In this document: positions 51,801 to 62,702 of the stretch, one piece after another
Layout: every line of letters starts with the position of its first letter
Position numbering within the stretch: the stretch's first letter is position 1
DNA from: Molanna angustata
Taxonomy: Eukaryota; Arthropoda; Insecta; Trichoptera; Molannidae
NCBI GenBank assembly: GCA_963576475.1
Contig: OY754982.1
Location: 10,194,546-10,258,545 of the forward strand
Direction: 5' to 3'
DNA length: 64,000 nucleotides
The notes under the pieces: generated by a model
Databases searched by the model: none
What the model was told of the DNA's origin: nothing
Seen by the model: the letters and a program-made list of their open reading frames with translations, nothing else
Position numbers and translations under genes: made by a program

Positions 51801-53639
51801 GCTATCTCATTTAAACTTATTTTACTCTGCTTTTTCGCATTTTCTGCCATGTCCAAGTATGTGATTTGAACAAGAAATTTAACACCGTGTCTGTCATAAA
51901 CGTTTATCGTTGATAATAATTTATGTAAATCAATTGCAAAAATATACATTTAAACTGTGAAAACCAACATGGTGCATCGCGCCAGTTAACATAATCGATT
52001 GTTTGTTCGATTCATAAATCACTAATGGTACCTACCTATTTTGTTTTTTTTTGTCTCTCTTTATTTGGTCTCCCACTTTGTTTATTTTTTATGACCCACC
52101 GATATTCCTAAATAATAATTAAGGTTAAATCTCCAACACTATCTCGTTTCCGATGACAGACCGTAGTGACCGTAGGTGGCATCCATTTGAATTCCATTTT
52201 CACTGATACATATCTTTTCACGGGACAGGCTCCTCAAACACCATGTTCGCCTTTTTATTAGAGGTTTGTTTATTTGAATAGTTTTATTTTGTGAAGATTT
52301 TTTCTTTGATTTATTAAAGAACATCGTCTATATCTGTAAGTAAAGAAAATATTATCTTTTTCTTCTAGGTATATTAATCGGTAAATGTGGTAACTAATAG
52401 AACAAAAACTATATAAAATGTGTACACGTAAAAATTAAAAACCAGAATATCATTTAAAATATATATATATTTTTGATTTTAAACGAAGTGTTTTGTTAAT
52501 TTTTTTGTCGGTGAGACCAAATGAATTCAATGAACTCAGTGTGACCATATGAAAAGTTACGATTCTTTCTGAAATTTTTGTGGCATGGTAGAAATCCGTT
52601 TATATTTTGTGTCTGTGTTCCTGGATTAGTTCTGAACAGAATTAGAAATATACTAAAAATATAGCCATCGCAAATCATCCTTCTTTGGGATAGAAATATT
52701 TAGTATAAAACGTCTCGTATATTGATATTAATCGAAGCAATTGTAAGAATTTCATTTATATAAGACAAATTTATTTCTACTACTTATAAAATAACATCTT
52801 TTTAGGAAAGCAGACCTTTTCCTTAATGACACGCTCTCGTCTAATGTCATTTTTTCCACTTCTCCCTTCGTTAATAATTACTTTTCTCGAGCAAAGTAAT
52901 TCGTTCGTTCGTTAATATTTTTTTTTGTGTTTCATCCAAGGTCCTCGATTATTTCCCATCCTCGTAATCCAATGAGGATCAAACACAATCTTTGAAAATA
53001 ACCATTTACGTTTCCATAAAACGACATTAACTTTTTGCCTTTAATCCGTCTAATACTTGGGAAATATTCTGTGACGCCTTCATTCATTCGGGCCCACGGT
53101 CTTGTCATCTTTAGTCGACCCTTATTAACATTATATTCTTCGTCTTCTTCCTATCTCATTAATGGTTTCATTGCGTCATCTCATTTATCACGATTAACGC
53201 TTTTCATATATTTTTCATACTGGTACACTCATATCTATGTGTACTAGTCGAATCAACTTAGAATTTCTTTCGATTTTAAATATTTTTCTGTCGTCGAAAA
53301 CACAAAAAGACCAATAATGATATAAAATATAAATAATTTATATAGCACCGTTTAATAATTCAGGATTATTCCGTGCGTTGATCATTTCGATCATGTTGCT
53401 CTACGAAACACAGCTGTGCTCTTTGTGCACTGCGGAAATTTGGAGGTATTCTATTTCACTTTATAGGTCCACTCACACTAAAGCATCGAACATAGTAAGC
53501 CGCTTTGTTCGCTTTGTCCAACTCCTTTAGGAAGTTGTTACTCTATAATCCAGAAGATCTGAGTGTGAGATGCCTCCCAGATAGCTATTTTGTCTGACAC
53601 AGCTCTTGAATGTATTGTGGTGCCAGGTTTTTCAAAGCA
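51801..53639. other. AT-rich stretch, nothing recognised
   Basis: No feature can be supported. Confidence 0.5.
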
Positions 53640-54010
53640 GTAAACACCGTCAAACAAATTTTCTAGTCAACTTGCTCTGGACAGAGACTAGATTCCTACT
53701 GAGAACTTCGGAGATGAAAACCCTACGATGCATAACCAGAAACACACTTTGAGATATAGTAAGAAACACGAAAATAAGACGAATGTGTAGTACGGAAGAC
53801 ATCGTCCGACGAGAAAGACAACGAAGACGATGATGGAACGAACATGTTAACAGGATGCGTGACAATAGACTTCCACGTATCGTGCTTCAAGTAACCCCAC
53901 CGGGACAAGACCACCAGGGTGATCTTCGAATATTCACATCACTGGAGACGACTTAGCTGAAGGAACAAATCCTATGGATCTATACGAAGGAAGAGGTAGA
54001 AGACTAGTGA
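53640..54010 (+). pseudogene. LINE ORF2 C-terminal fragment
   Basis: The plus strand reads TSEMKTLRCITRNTL, then after a stop DIVRNTKIRRMC, EDIVRRERQRRR, another stop and WNEHVNRMRDNRLPRI. The order (MKTLR.I...T..D..RN..IR..., W..H..RM...R) is that of the C-terminal part of a LINE endonuclease-RT protein. Several in-frame stops show it is dead. Confidence 0.72.
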
Positions 54011-54869
54011 ATTGATGGGATCTTAAAGTTCGTTTTTGTGCTTATGATCATTAGTAGCAAATAACTTTATAATATTTAAAAAAAAATGTTTTTTTTCAAC
54101 AATGAAGATGTTTTGCACTCTTCACAAAGTAAGAAATCATAACATGAAGTTTAGAAAATAATTAATAAAAATCAAAATAGCTAAAATGCGATTTTTTAAA
54201 TAATGAACGTAGAATGATTGATCGAGGAATCATTTGAAACAAAATGAGAAGTAAGAATAAAAGAAAATAAGATTTAAAAAAATCGAGCGTCCATAGTTGA
54301 TTCTTTTAGTTTACTCTGATCTGATATAAGAAAATTATATTATGGATTCATAAAATGTACGACGTATTCGAGAGAATTTATGCCTCGGTATAATCCTTCC
54401 CTTGTATTTCTAGAAGCTAGTTTTCTTTTCACTCTACGAATTATTCTATTCATTACAATTAAGCTTCAGAGCCATGAATCAGCAAATTACGAATATGATC
54501 TGAATTGTACCTGACTGGCAATCAATTAATAATTTGGAATAGCACAGAATTAGTTTTCATTCATCTTTTTTCTGATTAGATAAGATTTTTTTGTAAAAGG
54601 TAATAATGTAGTATATCTTAATTTGAGTAATATATAAATAGAGGCCAAGGCTCGATATGAGCTATAGAGCCATAGGAAGAAGAAGAATAATTTGATTTTA
54701 AATGAGAAACATGTCATAATATTTTACATTTTAATTTGACTATGAAAATTGCAGTTATAATAATAACAAATCCCTTGCTCCCTACGCAAGTGGCAAGTTT
54801 ATTTCCATGTATGGCAATTTCCAGAAAACATGGCAAGACTTGTATCATAGTAGATCTGTTAAAAAAACA
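54011..54869. other. AT-rich stretch, nothing secure
   Basis: A short piece near 54642-54690 (aggccaaggctcgatatgag and three gaa units) looks like a LINE end but is too short to call. Confidence 0.45.
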
Positions 54870-54874
54870 ATAAT

Positions 54875-55435
54875 TGTTACGGACGGTTTTGGCCATGCAC
54901 AAAATGGTTTATTAAAATGTAAATGATTAAAATAAGAAATATTATTGTGTGTAAAAATTATGTGAAAAAGATTATGTAAACACCAATGTCGAGCGGTTGG
55001 GTATTGTCCGGCCGCCGACCAACGGTGTAAGCGACGATGCCCGGAGGGTACACCCCCGCGCACCGGCCGCCACCTTCCATTGTATTGCACAAGCCGGCCG
55101 GTGATCGGTCGGCAGTTACATATAAATAAAAGCATATTGTGCAAAGCAACTTGTACTGTACTAAACACAACATCGCTCTTTGATTTATCTCTGTTCGACC
55201 CTGCTATTTCTACGTTTTCTCTCTTCGACTTGGATCTGGACTGGACCACTGCTGCTGAAAATAGACCTCTACGCTGACCACTGCTATTCCTCTGGACCAT
55301 CTCACACTATTGTTACGTGATTCACGTACCAATAGTGAAGCCGGTGACATCACACTGCAGCCTTCACCTTGTAGGAAGCGAGCCACCCCTGTAAATATTT
55401 GCTACGACACCTACCTAGCGTTTTTGTCCGTAACA
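54875..55435 (+). repeat. 5' LTR
   Basis: 561 bp, with short terminal inverted repeats TGTTACGG/CCGTAACA. It includes a TATA-like tataaata at 55121 that overlaps an AATAAA (55125-55130), and a GC-rich stretch with ccggccg motifs (55005-55115) just upstream that could be promoter-proximal. Open frames inside it are repeated in the 3' LTR and are not genes. Confidence 0.95.
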
Positions 55436-55455
55436 ACTGGTCCTTCGAGCGTCGG
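55436..55455 (+). promoter_or_regulatory. Primer-binding site
   Basis: Just after the LTR comes actggtccttcgagc. The TGG start is what pairs with a tRNA CCA end, and this word is common in insect BEL/Pao elements. I cannot name the tRNA. Confidence 0.65.
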
Positions 55456-55489
55456 ATCGACTCTACTCGGGAAAAAAGACTACTAAAAG

Positions 55490-55957
55490 ATGACACCATC
55501 GCTGAGAAGTCAGAAGAATAAGGTCACGGACGCTGATAATGCGTCTGACTCAGGCGAGTCGACGCATTCTATCGGGACAAGCTCCGAGGATACAATCAGA
55601 CAGCTACGAAGAGCGCTGAAAGCCGAGAAGCAGGAAAATCTACGACTGCGGGAAGCCGACAAGGCGCGTGCGGCCAAGGAAAACTGCACGGCACCTTGCG
55701 CAACCGAGAGAGATGAAGCGGCGCCTGGCACATCAAAGGATTACGACACTGCCAGACGTACGCAAGAGTGGGCCGACAGGCAGTCAGTACCAGTCGCCGT
55801 GTTGGGTACTGTGGTCGCAGAAGCGGTGCGAGCGTACATCGATCAAACTGGATCACAGACGCCAAGCCGTGAAGGAGGTGATGGATTTGACCACAGCATT
55901 CATGGCCCGGCAAACTACAGCACACGAACTGCCGACATTCTCCGGGGAGCCCATTGA
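55490..55957 (+). CDS. gag: Gag N-terminal part (BEL/Pao)
   Basis: The ATG at 55490 is 54 bp after the LTR. The 155-codon frame has an acidic, Ser/Thr-rich start, then a long charged helix likely to be a coiled coil (EDTIRQLRRALKAEKQE..., residues 33-60). Its last 25-40 residues are not gag-like, because the matching sequence has moved to the next frame, where AFMARQTTAHELPTF leads into the conserved gag domain. The switch lies between about 55830 and 55890. It could be an indel or a programmed shift; no classical slippery heptamer is obvious. Confidence 0.75.
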   Translation: MTPSLRSQKNKVTDADNASDSGESTHSIGTSSEDTIRQLRRALKAEKQENLRLREADKARAAKENCTAPCATERDEAAPGTSKDYDTARRTQEWADRQSVPVAVLGTVVAEAVRAYIDQTGSQTPSREGGDGFDHSIHGPANYSTRTADILRGAH

Positions 55958-58900
55958 ATGGAGAAACTTCAAGGGCCAGTGGGACCAATCGACAGCGTTG
56001 TGCAACATCACTCCGGCTGAAAACTGCCTCCGACTCCAGCGTGCGCTATCAGGACGCGCACGAGAAGTCGTAGCAGCACTGTTGACGGACCCAAAGAACC
56101 TGCCCAAGATAATGGATAAGCTGGAGCACACGTTCGGGCATCCGCAAACAGTCGTCACAGCCATGATGGAAAAAATGAAGAAGCTGCCACGCATACCAGA
56201 ACCGGGGACAATCGAAGCTGTCCAGGAAATGGCGTTGGCCCTCAGTGACGTGGTATTCACAATAAGAGGATTAGACGACGCGTCGCTGCTGTCTTCGAAC
56301 CTGCTACAAGAAATGGTGTGTAAAATGCCGTTCGCGATGCAGTCCTTGTGGTTCTTTGCGCAACGGGATCGCGCGTCGAACGCAACTGTCAAAGACTTAT
56401 CGCTCTGGCTAGATCAATATTGCAACGGGATTCCATACGCGGGAGGTCTACAACCGCGTAAGACGACCAAGAAGGACGGCAATCGCCGAGACGGTCATAA
56501 CCATGCCACAGTTCACCACGCGACGGAGGAAAGAAGATATACCTGTGACCTGTGTAGTGAAACACATCGCTTACACGAGTGTGACGTATATCGGGCGATG
56601 CCGACGAGTGAAAAGTGGACACACGTGAAAACAAAGAGGTTGTGTACTGCATGTTTGATCGCCGGACACATAGCGAATAATTGCAGAAAGAAAAAGAAGT
56701 GCGGTATTGATGATTGTAAGCAGCTTCACCACAGCTCATTACACGGTACGCGGCAGGGGACTGCGTCTCCCGTTTTCGAAGTGAATTTAATAGCACGAGA
56801 TGGCGACAACGTTCTGCTCAAAGTGCTACCGGTCACCGTGAGAGGACCGGCGGGAGAAATAGCCGTACATGCGCTTCTGGATGAAGGGTCAAAAACAACA
56901 CTCATCGACGCCACAATCGCCGATATAATAGGAGCCAATGGACCAAGCCAAGGCATCACAATACGAGGAGCGGGCGGCATGAGTGCCGTCGAAGCTGAAT
57001 CAAGACGGGTGGAGTTGAATCTGTCAGGCGACGGGAATGAATACACCGTGAAAGCCTTCACCGTCAACAATTTGAACTTGCCGAGTACAGCGACGGTCAA
57101 TGTCAGGGATCGACCGACCGCGGCGCGCTATGTCGTGCCGCTGATGCTGCTTGGGCAAGATAACGCCCACCTCATTGTATCTCGAGAGATACTAGAAGTA
57201 CGTGATACATGCCTGGTGTCGCGTACAGCCCTCGGTTGGACAGTGCACGGTGGCATGAGACCACCAAGTGATGGGAACGATCTTGTGCAATCGTTGATTG
57301 CACAAACTGCCGCAGAGCGGAACCGGGACTTGCACAAACCGGTAGAATGGAGCTTCCCACTGAAATCGCTCGACGCAAAAGCCGCAGTTGGATTTCGCGC
57401 GGAAGATAGAAGAGTCTGTACCATCACTACAGCCGCAGCCGAGGAAACAAATAACGACCGAATAGACACCGGTCGCTTGTGTAAACAAGACATTATGCAA
57501 ATGCAAAACAACAAAAGTTGCACAACTGTTCGGTTTGTGCAATTCAAAAGGGATAGTCGGATAAATAACCGATTGGCAACGGCGTACAAATCGATGCATC
57601 ACCTTCTTGCGGGAGGAAACGTACGACTGTTGACCACAGGCGGAAGTGTTTCGCCTACCAGAACCCAATACCCGTCGCCTGAGCGAGCGACAGGGAACCC
57701 GAACAAACAGGGCGAGCTACACATCGCGTTAGAAGCCGCGACGAACTTCCGCGGTACCGCAACAAACGGCGAACAGCTAGCGCGACCCGAACTTTGCCTT
57801 ACTCCAATGAAAAATGTGCGACGGTCCCGTGTAGGGAACTCTGACACCGCAGCCGACATCAGGAAGGCACTGATAAGGAAAGAATGGAATCACAAAGAAA
57901 AGAGTGAACATGCCCGAGCGTTCGTCCGAACATTGATGGCGTTCGGGGACAAATGTTCAACGAGCCTCGCACAAGGCATGCGAGAAACGAAATTAAGACG
58001 GTACTCGTCCGAGTATCCGAAGGCCGCTACGAACTTGTGCAAGAAAAGCGGCGAGGATTGTCAGGACCTGGTCGAGGCGATTATGGAAGCGATCGACTAC
58101 AAAAGAGGAGTGACCGCAACACACAACCTAGGAGAGGTTGGATTAACATATTGGGACTTATATCACACACTGATATATACCTACGAGCACTTTCAACGCA
58201 ACCCAGGCGAGACGCCCGTTCATGATATCATCCGCTGTATAATGTTATACATTGAAACTCGCACAACACCATCTACTGATTACGTGGAGGCACGTCTGCG
58301 AAAGGTTCGGTTTTGTGAACGACGGCGTACGGAGTTGCGCAAATTGGCTCAGGCAGTGTGTACCCGATACAGAATTTTCGACGCGCCCGTTAGTATGGCG
58401 AGCGGTAGTGAACCACAAAAGGAAACAAAAATAGTTGAATGTGCGAACTTGACAAGCAAGAAGGCACCTCGAAATGAAGTCTACTTCCAGAGGGAAGATA
58501 CTAGCGTCATCGTGTGTGAATCAGACAAACATCTGGTGAGATTACACAATACACGTTGCGCAACCGCAGCACCAGAGAAGAATCGTCAATGCTTACGAAC
58601 GACGGAGATGCCGAGACCTCGACTGATGTGTCATAACGCTCACATCACCAAAGACGTACCGGTGAACAGATTGAGAAAATTGGAGCACGAACACGTTCGA
58701 GGAACGAGCGACCCAACAAGATACGACTCTGGGGCGGACAGAGGCGCGCCCAGTGATTGTGCAAATCGCACTACAGATGAAGAGACGCGTTCACAGCGTG
58801 ACGCGCCGAGCGTGAGCAGCGAAGCTGAGGACAGTGTGTGGACCACTATAAGAAACGTGATTGATGGACCTCAACACTCAGCTCCGAGCGAATGCGCTCG

Positions 58901-59942
58901 AAAGATCGACACCCGGCAGAAATACCATTTTGGATCAACTGAGGCCGATATATATCACGCTACAGATGAAGAGACGCGTTCACAGCGCAACGCGCCGAGC
59001 GTAAACGGCGAGGCTGAGGACCGTGTGTGGACCATTATAAGAAATGTGATTAATAGACCTCAACACTCAGCTCCGAGCGAATGCGCTCGAAAGATAGACA
59101 GAGAGCAGAAATACAATTTTGTATCAGCTGAGGCTGACATGAATTACGCCAAGGATGAAAACGAGCCGAACGAGGTCGCAGTGCGCGACATGGGACTTAG
59201 TGTGTGGACTGAGCGCACACAATCGAGATCGGCCCGAGCTGCGCCGTCCATTCTCCGACATAGGCAATGCCGGGAGAGAGGCGCATCACACCAGCACTGC
59301 GAGCCTATACGCGGCGACAAGAGCACGATGAGACACCTTGACAAGGACCGCGGAAAAGCTGACACTTCCACGTCCGACACGATGATCGTGTGTGTGGTGA
59401 TAACCATCGCCCAACGCCGAGGCGGAGGGCCACGAGACGTGCATGCCTCGCATGATGAGCAACGTGGGAGCGAAGGTACGGCGCTTGGACCCCCAGGAAC
59501 GGGACGTTCACCTGCCGGGACCTACTCCAGTAGAAGGGGAGCGCTACAACATTGCACAACAAAGAGGGGCAAAGGGACGGGAAAGAGAAGCGAGCAAGGC
59601 CTGAGAGCTTGGTCTAGACAAAAGGATTACTTCAGCGTAAACTCTGAATGCCGCGTCAAGGGAGCAAGCACCCTGGCTATGACAGACGACTTACAACCAC
59701 CAGTGAACCACCGCAGCCGCACACCTCTCGGGGGGCCTGTAACTGCGGCGCTAAGGCCGAAGTACACGCAACGGGAGCAGAATGGGACGGAGGAACCGCT
59801 ACGAGTTAGGGACATCGCCGCGAAGACTGATAACGCCGAGACCTGGGCTAGTTGTCCAAAAAGGCGCGCCATTGAGGCTGCAGCAGAGCGACGGGAACAA
59901 GTCCACACCGCCCACGTTCCAGCACCATCGCGAGGCTATTGA
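55668..59942 (+). CDS. Gag-protease frame with a long unassigned C-terminal part
   Basis: An open frame of 1424 codons; the first 65-70 overlap the gag N-terminal frame and are not real protein. Numbering from 55668: gag domain of the DUF1759 kind from LPTFSGEPIEW (residue 88) to about 255; Cys/His-rich region CDLC (293) and the knuckle CTAC-x4-H-x4-C (326-339); aspartic protease of the DUF1758 kind with LLDEGSKTTLID, catalytic Asp 405; then LGWTVHG (522-528), which normally precedes the reverse transcriptase. From about 540 to 1424 I see no YxDD motif, no RNase H or integrase signature. Vestige-like words occur at plausible places (INNRLATAYK; SEYPKAATNL; VNRLRKLEHEHVRG at 999), so this may be a heavily rearranged pol. 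Residues about 1035-1160 hold a duplicated 63-residue unit. The frame has no stop over 880 codons of unknown sequence. Confidence 0.88.
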   Translation: MRPRKTARHLAQPREMKRRLAHQRITTLPDVRKSGPTGSQYQSPCWVLWSQKRCERTSIKLDHRRQAVKEVMDLTTAFMARQTTAHELPTFSGEPIEWRNFKGQWDQSTALCNITPAENCLRLQRALSGRAREVVAALLTDPKNLPKIMDKLEHTFGHPQTVVTAMMEKMKKLPRIPEPGTIEAVQEMALALSDVVFTIRGLDDASLLSSNLLQEMVCKMPFAMQSLWFFAQRDRASNATVKDLSLWLDQYCNGIPYAGGLQPRKTTKKDGNRRDGHNHATVHHATEERRYTCDLCSETHRLHECDVYRAMPTSEKWTHVKTKRLCTACLIAGHIANNCRKKKKCGIDDCKQLHHSSLHGTRQGTASPVFEVNLIARDGDNVLLKVLPVTVRGPAGEIAVHALLDEGSKTTLIDATIADIIGANGPSQGITIRGAGGMSAVEAESRRVELNLSGDGNEYTVKAFTVNNLNLPSTATVNVRDRPTAARYVVPLMLLGQDNAHLIVSREILEVRDTCLVSRTALGWTVHGGMRPPSDGNDLVQSLIAQTAAERNRDLHKPVEWSFPLKSLDAKAAVGFRAEDRRVCTITTAAAEETNNDRIDTGRLCKQDIMQMQNNKSCTTVRFVQFKRDSRINNRLATAYKSMHHLLAGGNVRLLTTGGSVSPTRTQYPSPERATGNPNKQGELHIALEAATNFRGTATNGEQLARPELCLTPMKNVRRSRVGNSDTAADIRKALIRKEWNHKEKSEHARAFVRTLMAFGDKCSTSLAQGMRETKLRRYSSEYPKAATNLCKKSGEDCQDLVEAIMEAIDYKRGVTATHNLGEVGLTYWDLYHTLIYTYEHFQRNPGETPVHDIIRCIMLYIETRTTPSTDYVEARLRKVRFCERRRTELRKLAQAVCTRYRIFDAPVSMASGSEPQKETKIVECANLTSKKAPRNEVYFQREDTSVIVCESDKHLVRLHNTRCATAAPEKNRQCLRTTEMPRPRLMCHNAHITKDVPVNRLRKLEHEHVRGTSDPTRYDSGADRGAPSDCANRTTDEETRSQRDAPSVSSEAEDSVWTTIRNVIDGPQHSAPSECARKIDTRQKYHFGSTEADIYHATDEETRSQRNAPSVNGEAEDRVWTIIRNVINRPQHSAPSECARKIDREQKYNFVSAEADMNYAKDENEPNEVAVRDMGLSVWTERTQSRSARAAPSILRHRQCRERGASHQHCEPIRGDKSTMRHLDKDRGKADTSTSDTMIVCVVITIAQRRGGGPRDVHASHDEQRGSEGTALGPPGTGRSPAGTYSSRRGALQHCTTKRGKGTGKRSEQGLRAWSRQKDYFSVNSECRVKGASTLAMTDDLQPPVNHRSRTPLGGPVTAALRPKYTQREQNGTEEPLRVRDIAAKTDNAETWASCPKRRAIEAAAERREQVHTAHVPAPSRGY
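58771..59148 (+). repeat. In-frame 189-bp tandem duplication
   Basis: The unit starting ctacagatgaagagacgcg at 58771 is repeated from 58960. The period is 189 bp, exactly 63 codons, so the frame is preserved. Both copies encode TDEETRSQR, APSV, RNVI and PQHSAPSECARKID, with differences at scattered sites. Confidence 0.9.
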
Positions 59943-59993
59943 GAACCCGCCGTAGGAGCGGCAGTGCTACCAATAACCGTCCTCCCTACTTTA

Positions 59994-60018
59994 GTGTTGT
60001 GCGGATGTAGCACAACAC
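59994..60018 (+). other. Perfect 9-bp stem-loop before the polypurine tract
   Basis: gtgttgtgc (59994-60002) pairs with gcacaacac (60010-60018) around a 7-base loop, immediately before the polypurine tract. It could act in termination, second-strand priming or RNA packaging; this is inference. Confidence 0.8.
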
Positions 60019-60028
60019 GGGTGGAGGA
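60019..60028 (+). promoter_or_regulatory. Polypurine tract
   Basis: gggtggagga lies directly before the TG of the 3' LTR, the expected place for plus-strand priming. One T interrupts it. Confidence 0.7.
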
Positions 60029-60589
60029 TGTTACGGACGGTTTTGGCCATGCACAAAATGGTTTATTAAAATGTAAATGATTAAAATAAGAAATATTATT
60101 GTGTGTAAAAATTATGTGAAAAAGATTATGTAAACACCAATGTCGAGCGGTTGGGTATTGTCCGGCCGCCGACCAACGGTGTAAGCGACGATGCCCGGAG
60201 GGTACACCCCCGCGCACCGGCCGCCACCTTCCATTGTATTGCACAAGCCGGCCGGTGATCGGTCGGCAGTTACATATAAATAAAAGCATATTGTGCAAAG
60301 CAACTTGTACTGTACTAAACACAACATCGCTCTTTGATTTATCTCTGTTCGACCCTGCTATTTCTACGTTTTCTCTCTTCGACTTGGATCTGGACTGGAC
60401 CACTGCTGCTGAAAATAGACCTCTACGCTGACCACTGCTATTCCTCTGGACCATCTCACACTATTGTTACGTGATTCACGTACCAATAGTGAAGCCGGTG
60501 ACATCACACTGCAGCCTTCACCTTGTAGGAAGCGAGCCACCCCTGTAAATATTTGCTACGACACCTACCTAGCGTTTTTGTCCGTAACA
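60029..60589 (+). repeat. 3' LTR
   Basis: 561 bp, same as 54875-55435 by side-by-side reading; the TATA-like word falls at 60275. It is followed by the ataat target duplication. Confidence 0.95.
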
Positions 60590-60594
60590 ATAAT

Positions 60595-62605
60595 ACTTAC
60601 TTCCAATTTAGATATTAGTTCGATTTCAAAATTATATAGGTACATATACACAAACACTTGGTTGCAAAATAATATTAGCCTCTTATTTTGCAACTGAAAA
60701 GTTAGTCTCTGACTGCAGGGTATGTTTTTCTTACAATTTACATTATTTGGTTGTGATATCTGAACCCGAAGAGTTTGTTTGAGCATAATGAGACATAGTA
60801 TCATCGAATATCTCGGTGGATTGAATATCTGTGTATCTCGGTGAAGTATAGTGCAGCGCAAGTTAACATCATTTGTGATAGGACAGTCGTCTTGATGGAT
60901 TGCCGTGTACCGATGGGAAACACCAGGGAAACACGTTGCATGAAGGTTGATTTATGGGCACACGGTAGGCAGTTGTAGGCACACTGTGTGCAATAATTAC
61001 CTCTACCAGAGACGATCGATGTCTAATACGTACTACACTGGATGGATTTACAAGTACGACGTATCATAAATTCACTTGGTTTTAATTAATGTATCCCGTC
61101 TAATAGGGTTCTTCACACACTAAAAAACAACTTAATTATTTTTCGGCAGCGCCTATTTTCTATCGCGAGATTCTTCGTGTAACGAAGTGGCCACAATATG
61201 TATCAGGAGATTATGTTATAAAACTTTTTTTCGGTTTGTATCAAGTTTTATATCAAAATGCAATAAAATATTCAGTGTTTAACCTCTTTAGTTTTATGCT
61301 TAGCAATATGAATAAAGGATAAGTTAAGTAGTAAGCAAAGCTAATCATTATGTTGTACCTGTTTTAAACAAAAAGTTTTCAAATAGTTATACAAAAACAA
61401 CTATTTATGATTTCGAAAAGCCACCTCGTATACCAGTTGCTGAAACTTTATATTCCACCGCATTTCTGCACTTTTGTTTAATACTCAGACTTCCTGCGCA
61501 GTTGCTGTGTCGGTTTCGAAACTGTGTTTTTAATTTCGCAAAGTTTCTACAGTGGTGCGGTATTTTTATTTGAATGTTTGCGGTCAAAATGTCGGTAGGG
61601 AATTTCGCATGCGGAGGGCAGCTCTCTTCCATAGTCATACAGCAGTTGCAGGAGCGGCCGGCAGTGGTGCGGTTGAGGGGTATTATTGTTGGTTCTTACA
61701 GCATTTAGCTGTTATTACAATGTTTTACTTTGTGCTTAGTCGCGGTCTCCGCGTGTGTGACCAATTTGTAAACGCACCGCTTTTCATACCTCCGCACACT
61801 TATTATTTCCTGATACTGTGGAAAACCGAAGCTTCCCTGGTTCTCATTATTTTGTATTTAAAAGCGTATGTTTATTGTTTGTTTACCTAGAAGAATCGAA
61901 CCTCCTTTAAATTTTAATCTCTTCTATCCCTGAGAAAAAGAATTCCGTTAACATTTTTGAATAACAGTTGCTTTTCAGGATGTCTTGGATGAAAGTTTTC
62001 AACAATATTTTCGTCACTTGATCAATCACAAACAACCATGGTAATGATTGTTCACATTTGGTGAGAATTCATCTCTTTTTATCGTTTGTCCAACTCAAAT
62101 CTATCGTCCAATTCCATTTTTTCTCTTCGCCACTTTAATTTTGCAATTTTAATATTTGATTACGCCACTTCTCTCAGCTCTTCTTTGTGGCTTTTTAACA
62201 CAAAAAACATAATTTAGAAGAGTTTCACGTTCACCTAATATCATTTACTTTTTTTCCCATACTGTCCATAATAAAAGGCAATTTGCAATGATGGACTGTC
62301 AAAATTTCACTCAGTTATGACCGACATCAAAAAGTCGAGTTTATTGTATGCACTAGCTATTTTAAATTTGCTTAAGTGTTCCGCTCAACGTCCTGCGAAA
62401 TTTACAACAAAAAAAAAGTATCCGGCTATCAGGTACCGAATTAATTATACCCGACAGTTCGACGCTGCTATTGGTCGAGTTGCCACCCGTAAACCAATCA
62501 ACGCTACTGCATTCCCCCGTCGGCCTCTTCATCTTTCCCGCCTTCTGACTTTCCTCTCGTTCCAATTTCAAACGTCATCGTGATGTATTCTACGGCAATG
62601 TCATA
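60595..62605. other. AT-rich stretch, nothing secure
   Basis: A 112-codon frame at 61552-61890 and an 88-codon frame at 62317-62583 have no family features. The tataaaa at about 62609 follows a GC-richer stretch (62450-62580) with two ccaat-like words and could be a promoter, but nothing downstream confirms it. Confidence 0.4.
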
Positions 62606-62702
62606 GTATAAAACGTATTTTTCGAGAGACGGTTAATGAATTTGTATGATCGTACGAAATCATAGTCAATTTAGTAATCATGTTTTCCTGATAACTTTTT
62701 AG

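Larger units (their letters stand above)
54870..60594 (+). mobile_element. Complete BEL/Pao-type LTR element, probably non-autonomous
   Basis: Two 561-bp LTRs (54875-55435, 60029-60589) bound an element of 5715 bp, flanked by the 5-bp duplication ataat (54870-54874 and 60590-60594). The LTRs start TGTTACGG and end CCGTAACA, and I see no difference between them, so the insertion is recent. The internal region is visibly richer in G and C than the host DNA. It encodes gag, zinc knuckles and an aspartic protease of BEL/Pao type, but the catalytic reverse-transcriptase, RNase H and integrase motifs are missing. Mobility would need proteins from a complete relative. Gag N-terminus and the rest are in different frames. 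Confidence 0.92.

Noticed and set aside
54845..55300. 151-codon frame on the minus strand of the LTR, with a counterpart at 60454-59936
   Set aside because: It lies across LTR sequence and is duplicated only because the LTRs are; no gene features.
57128..57859. Minus-strand frames of 86-158 codons within the LTR element
   Set aside because: Shadows of the GC-rich coding strand; they lack family features.
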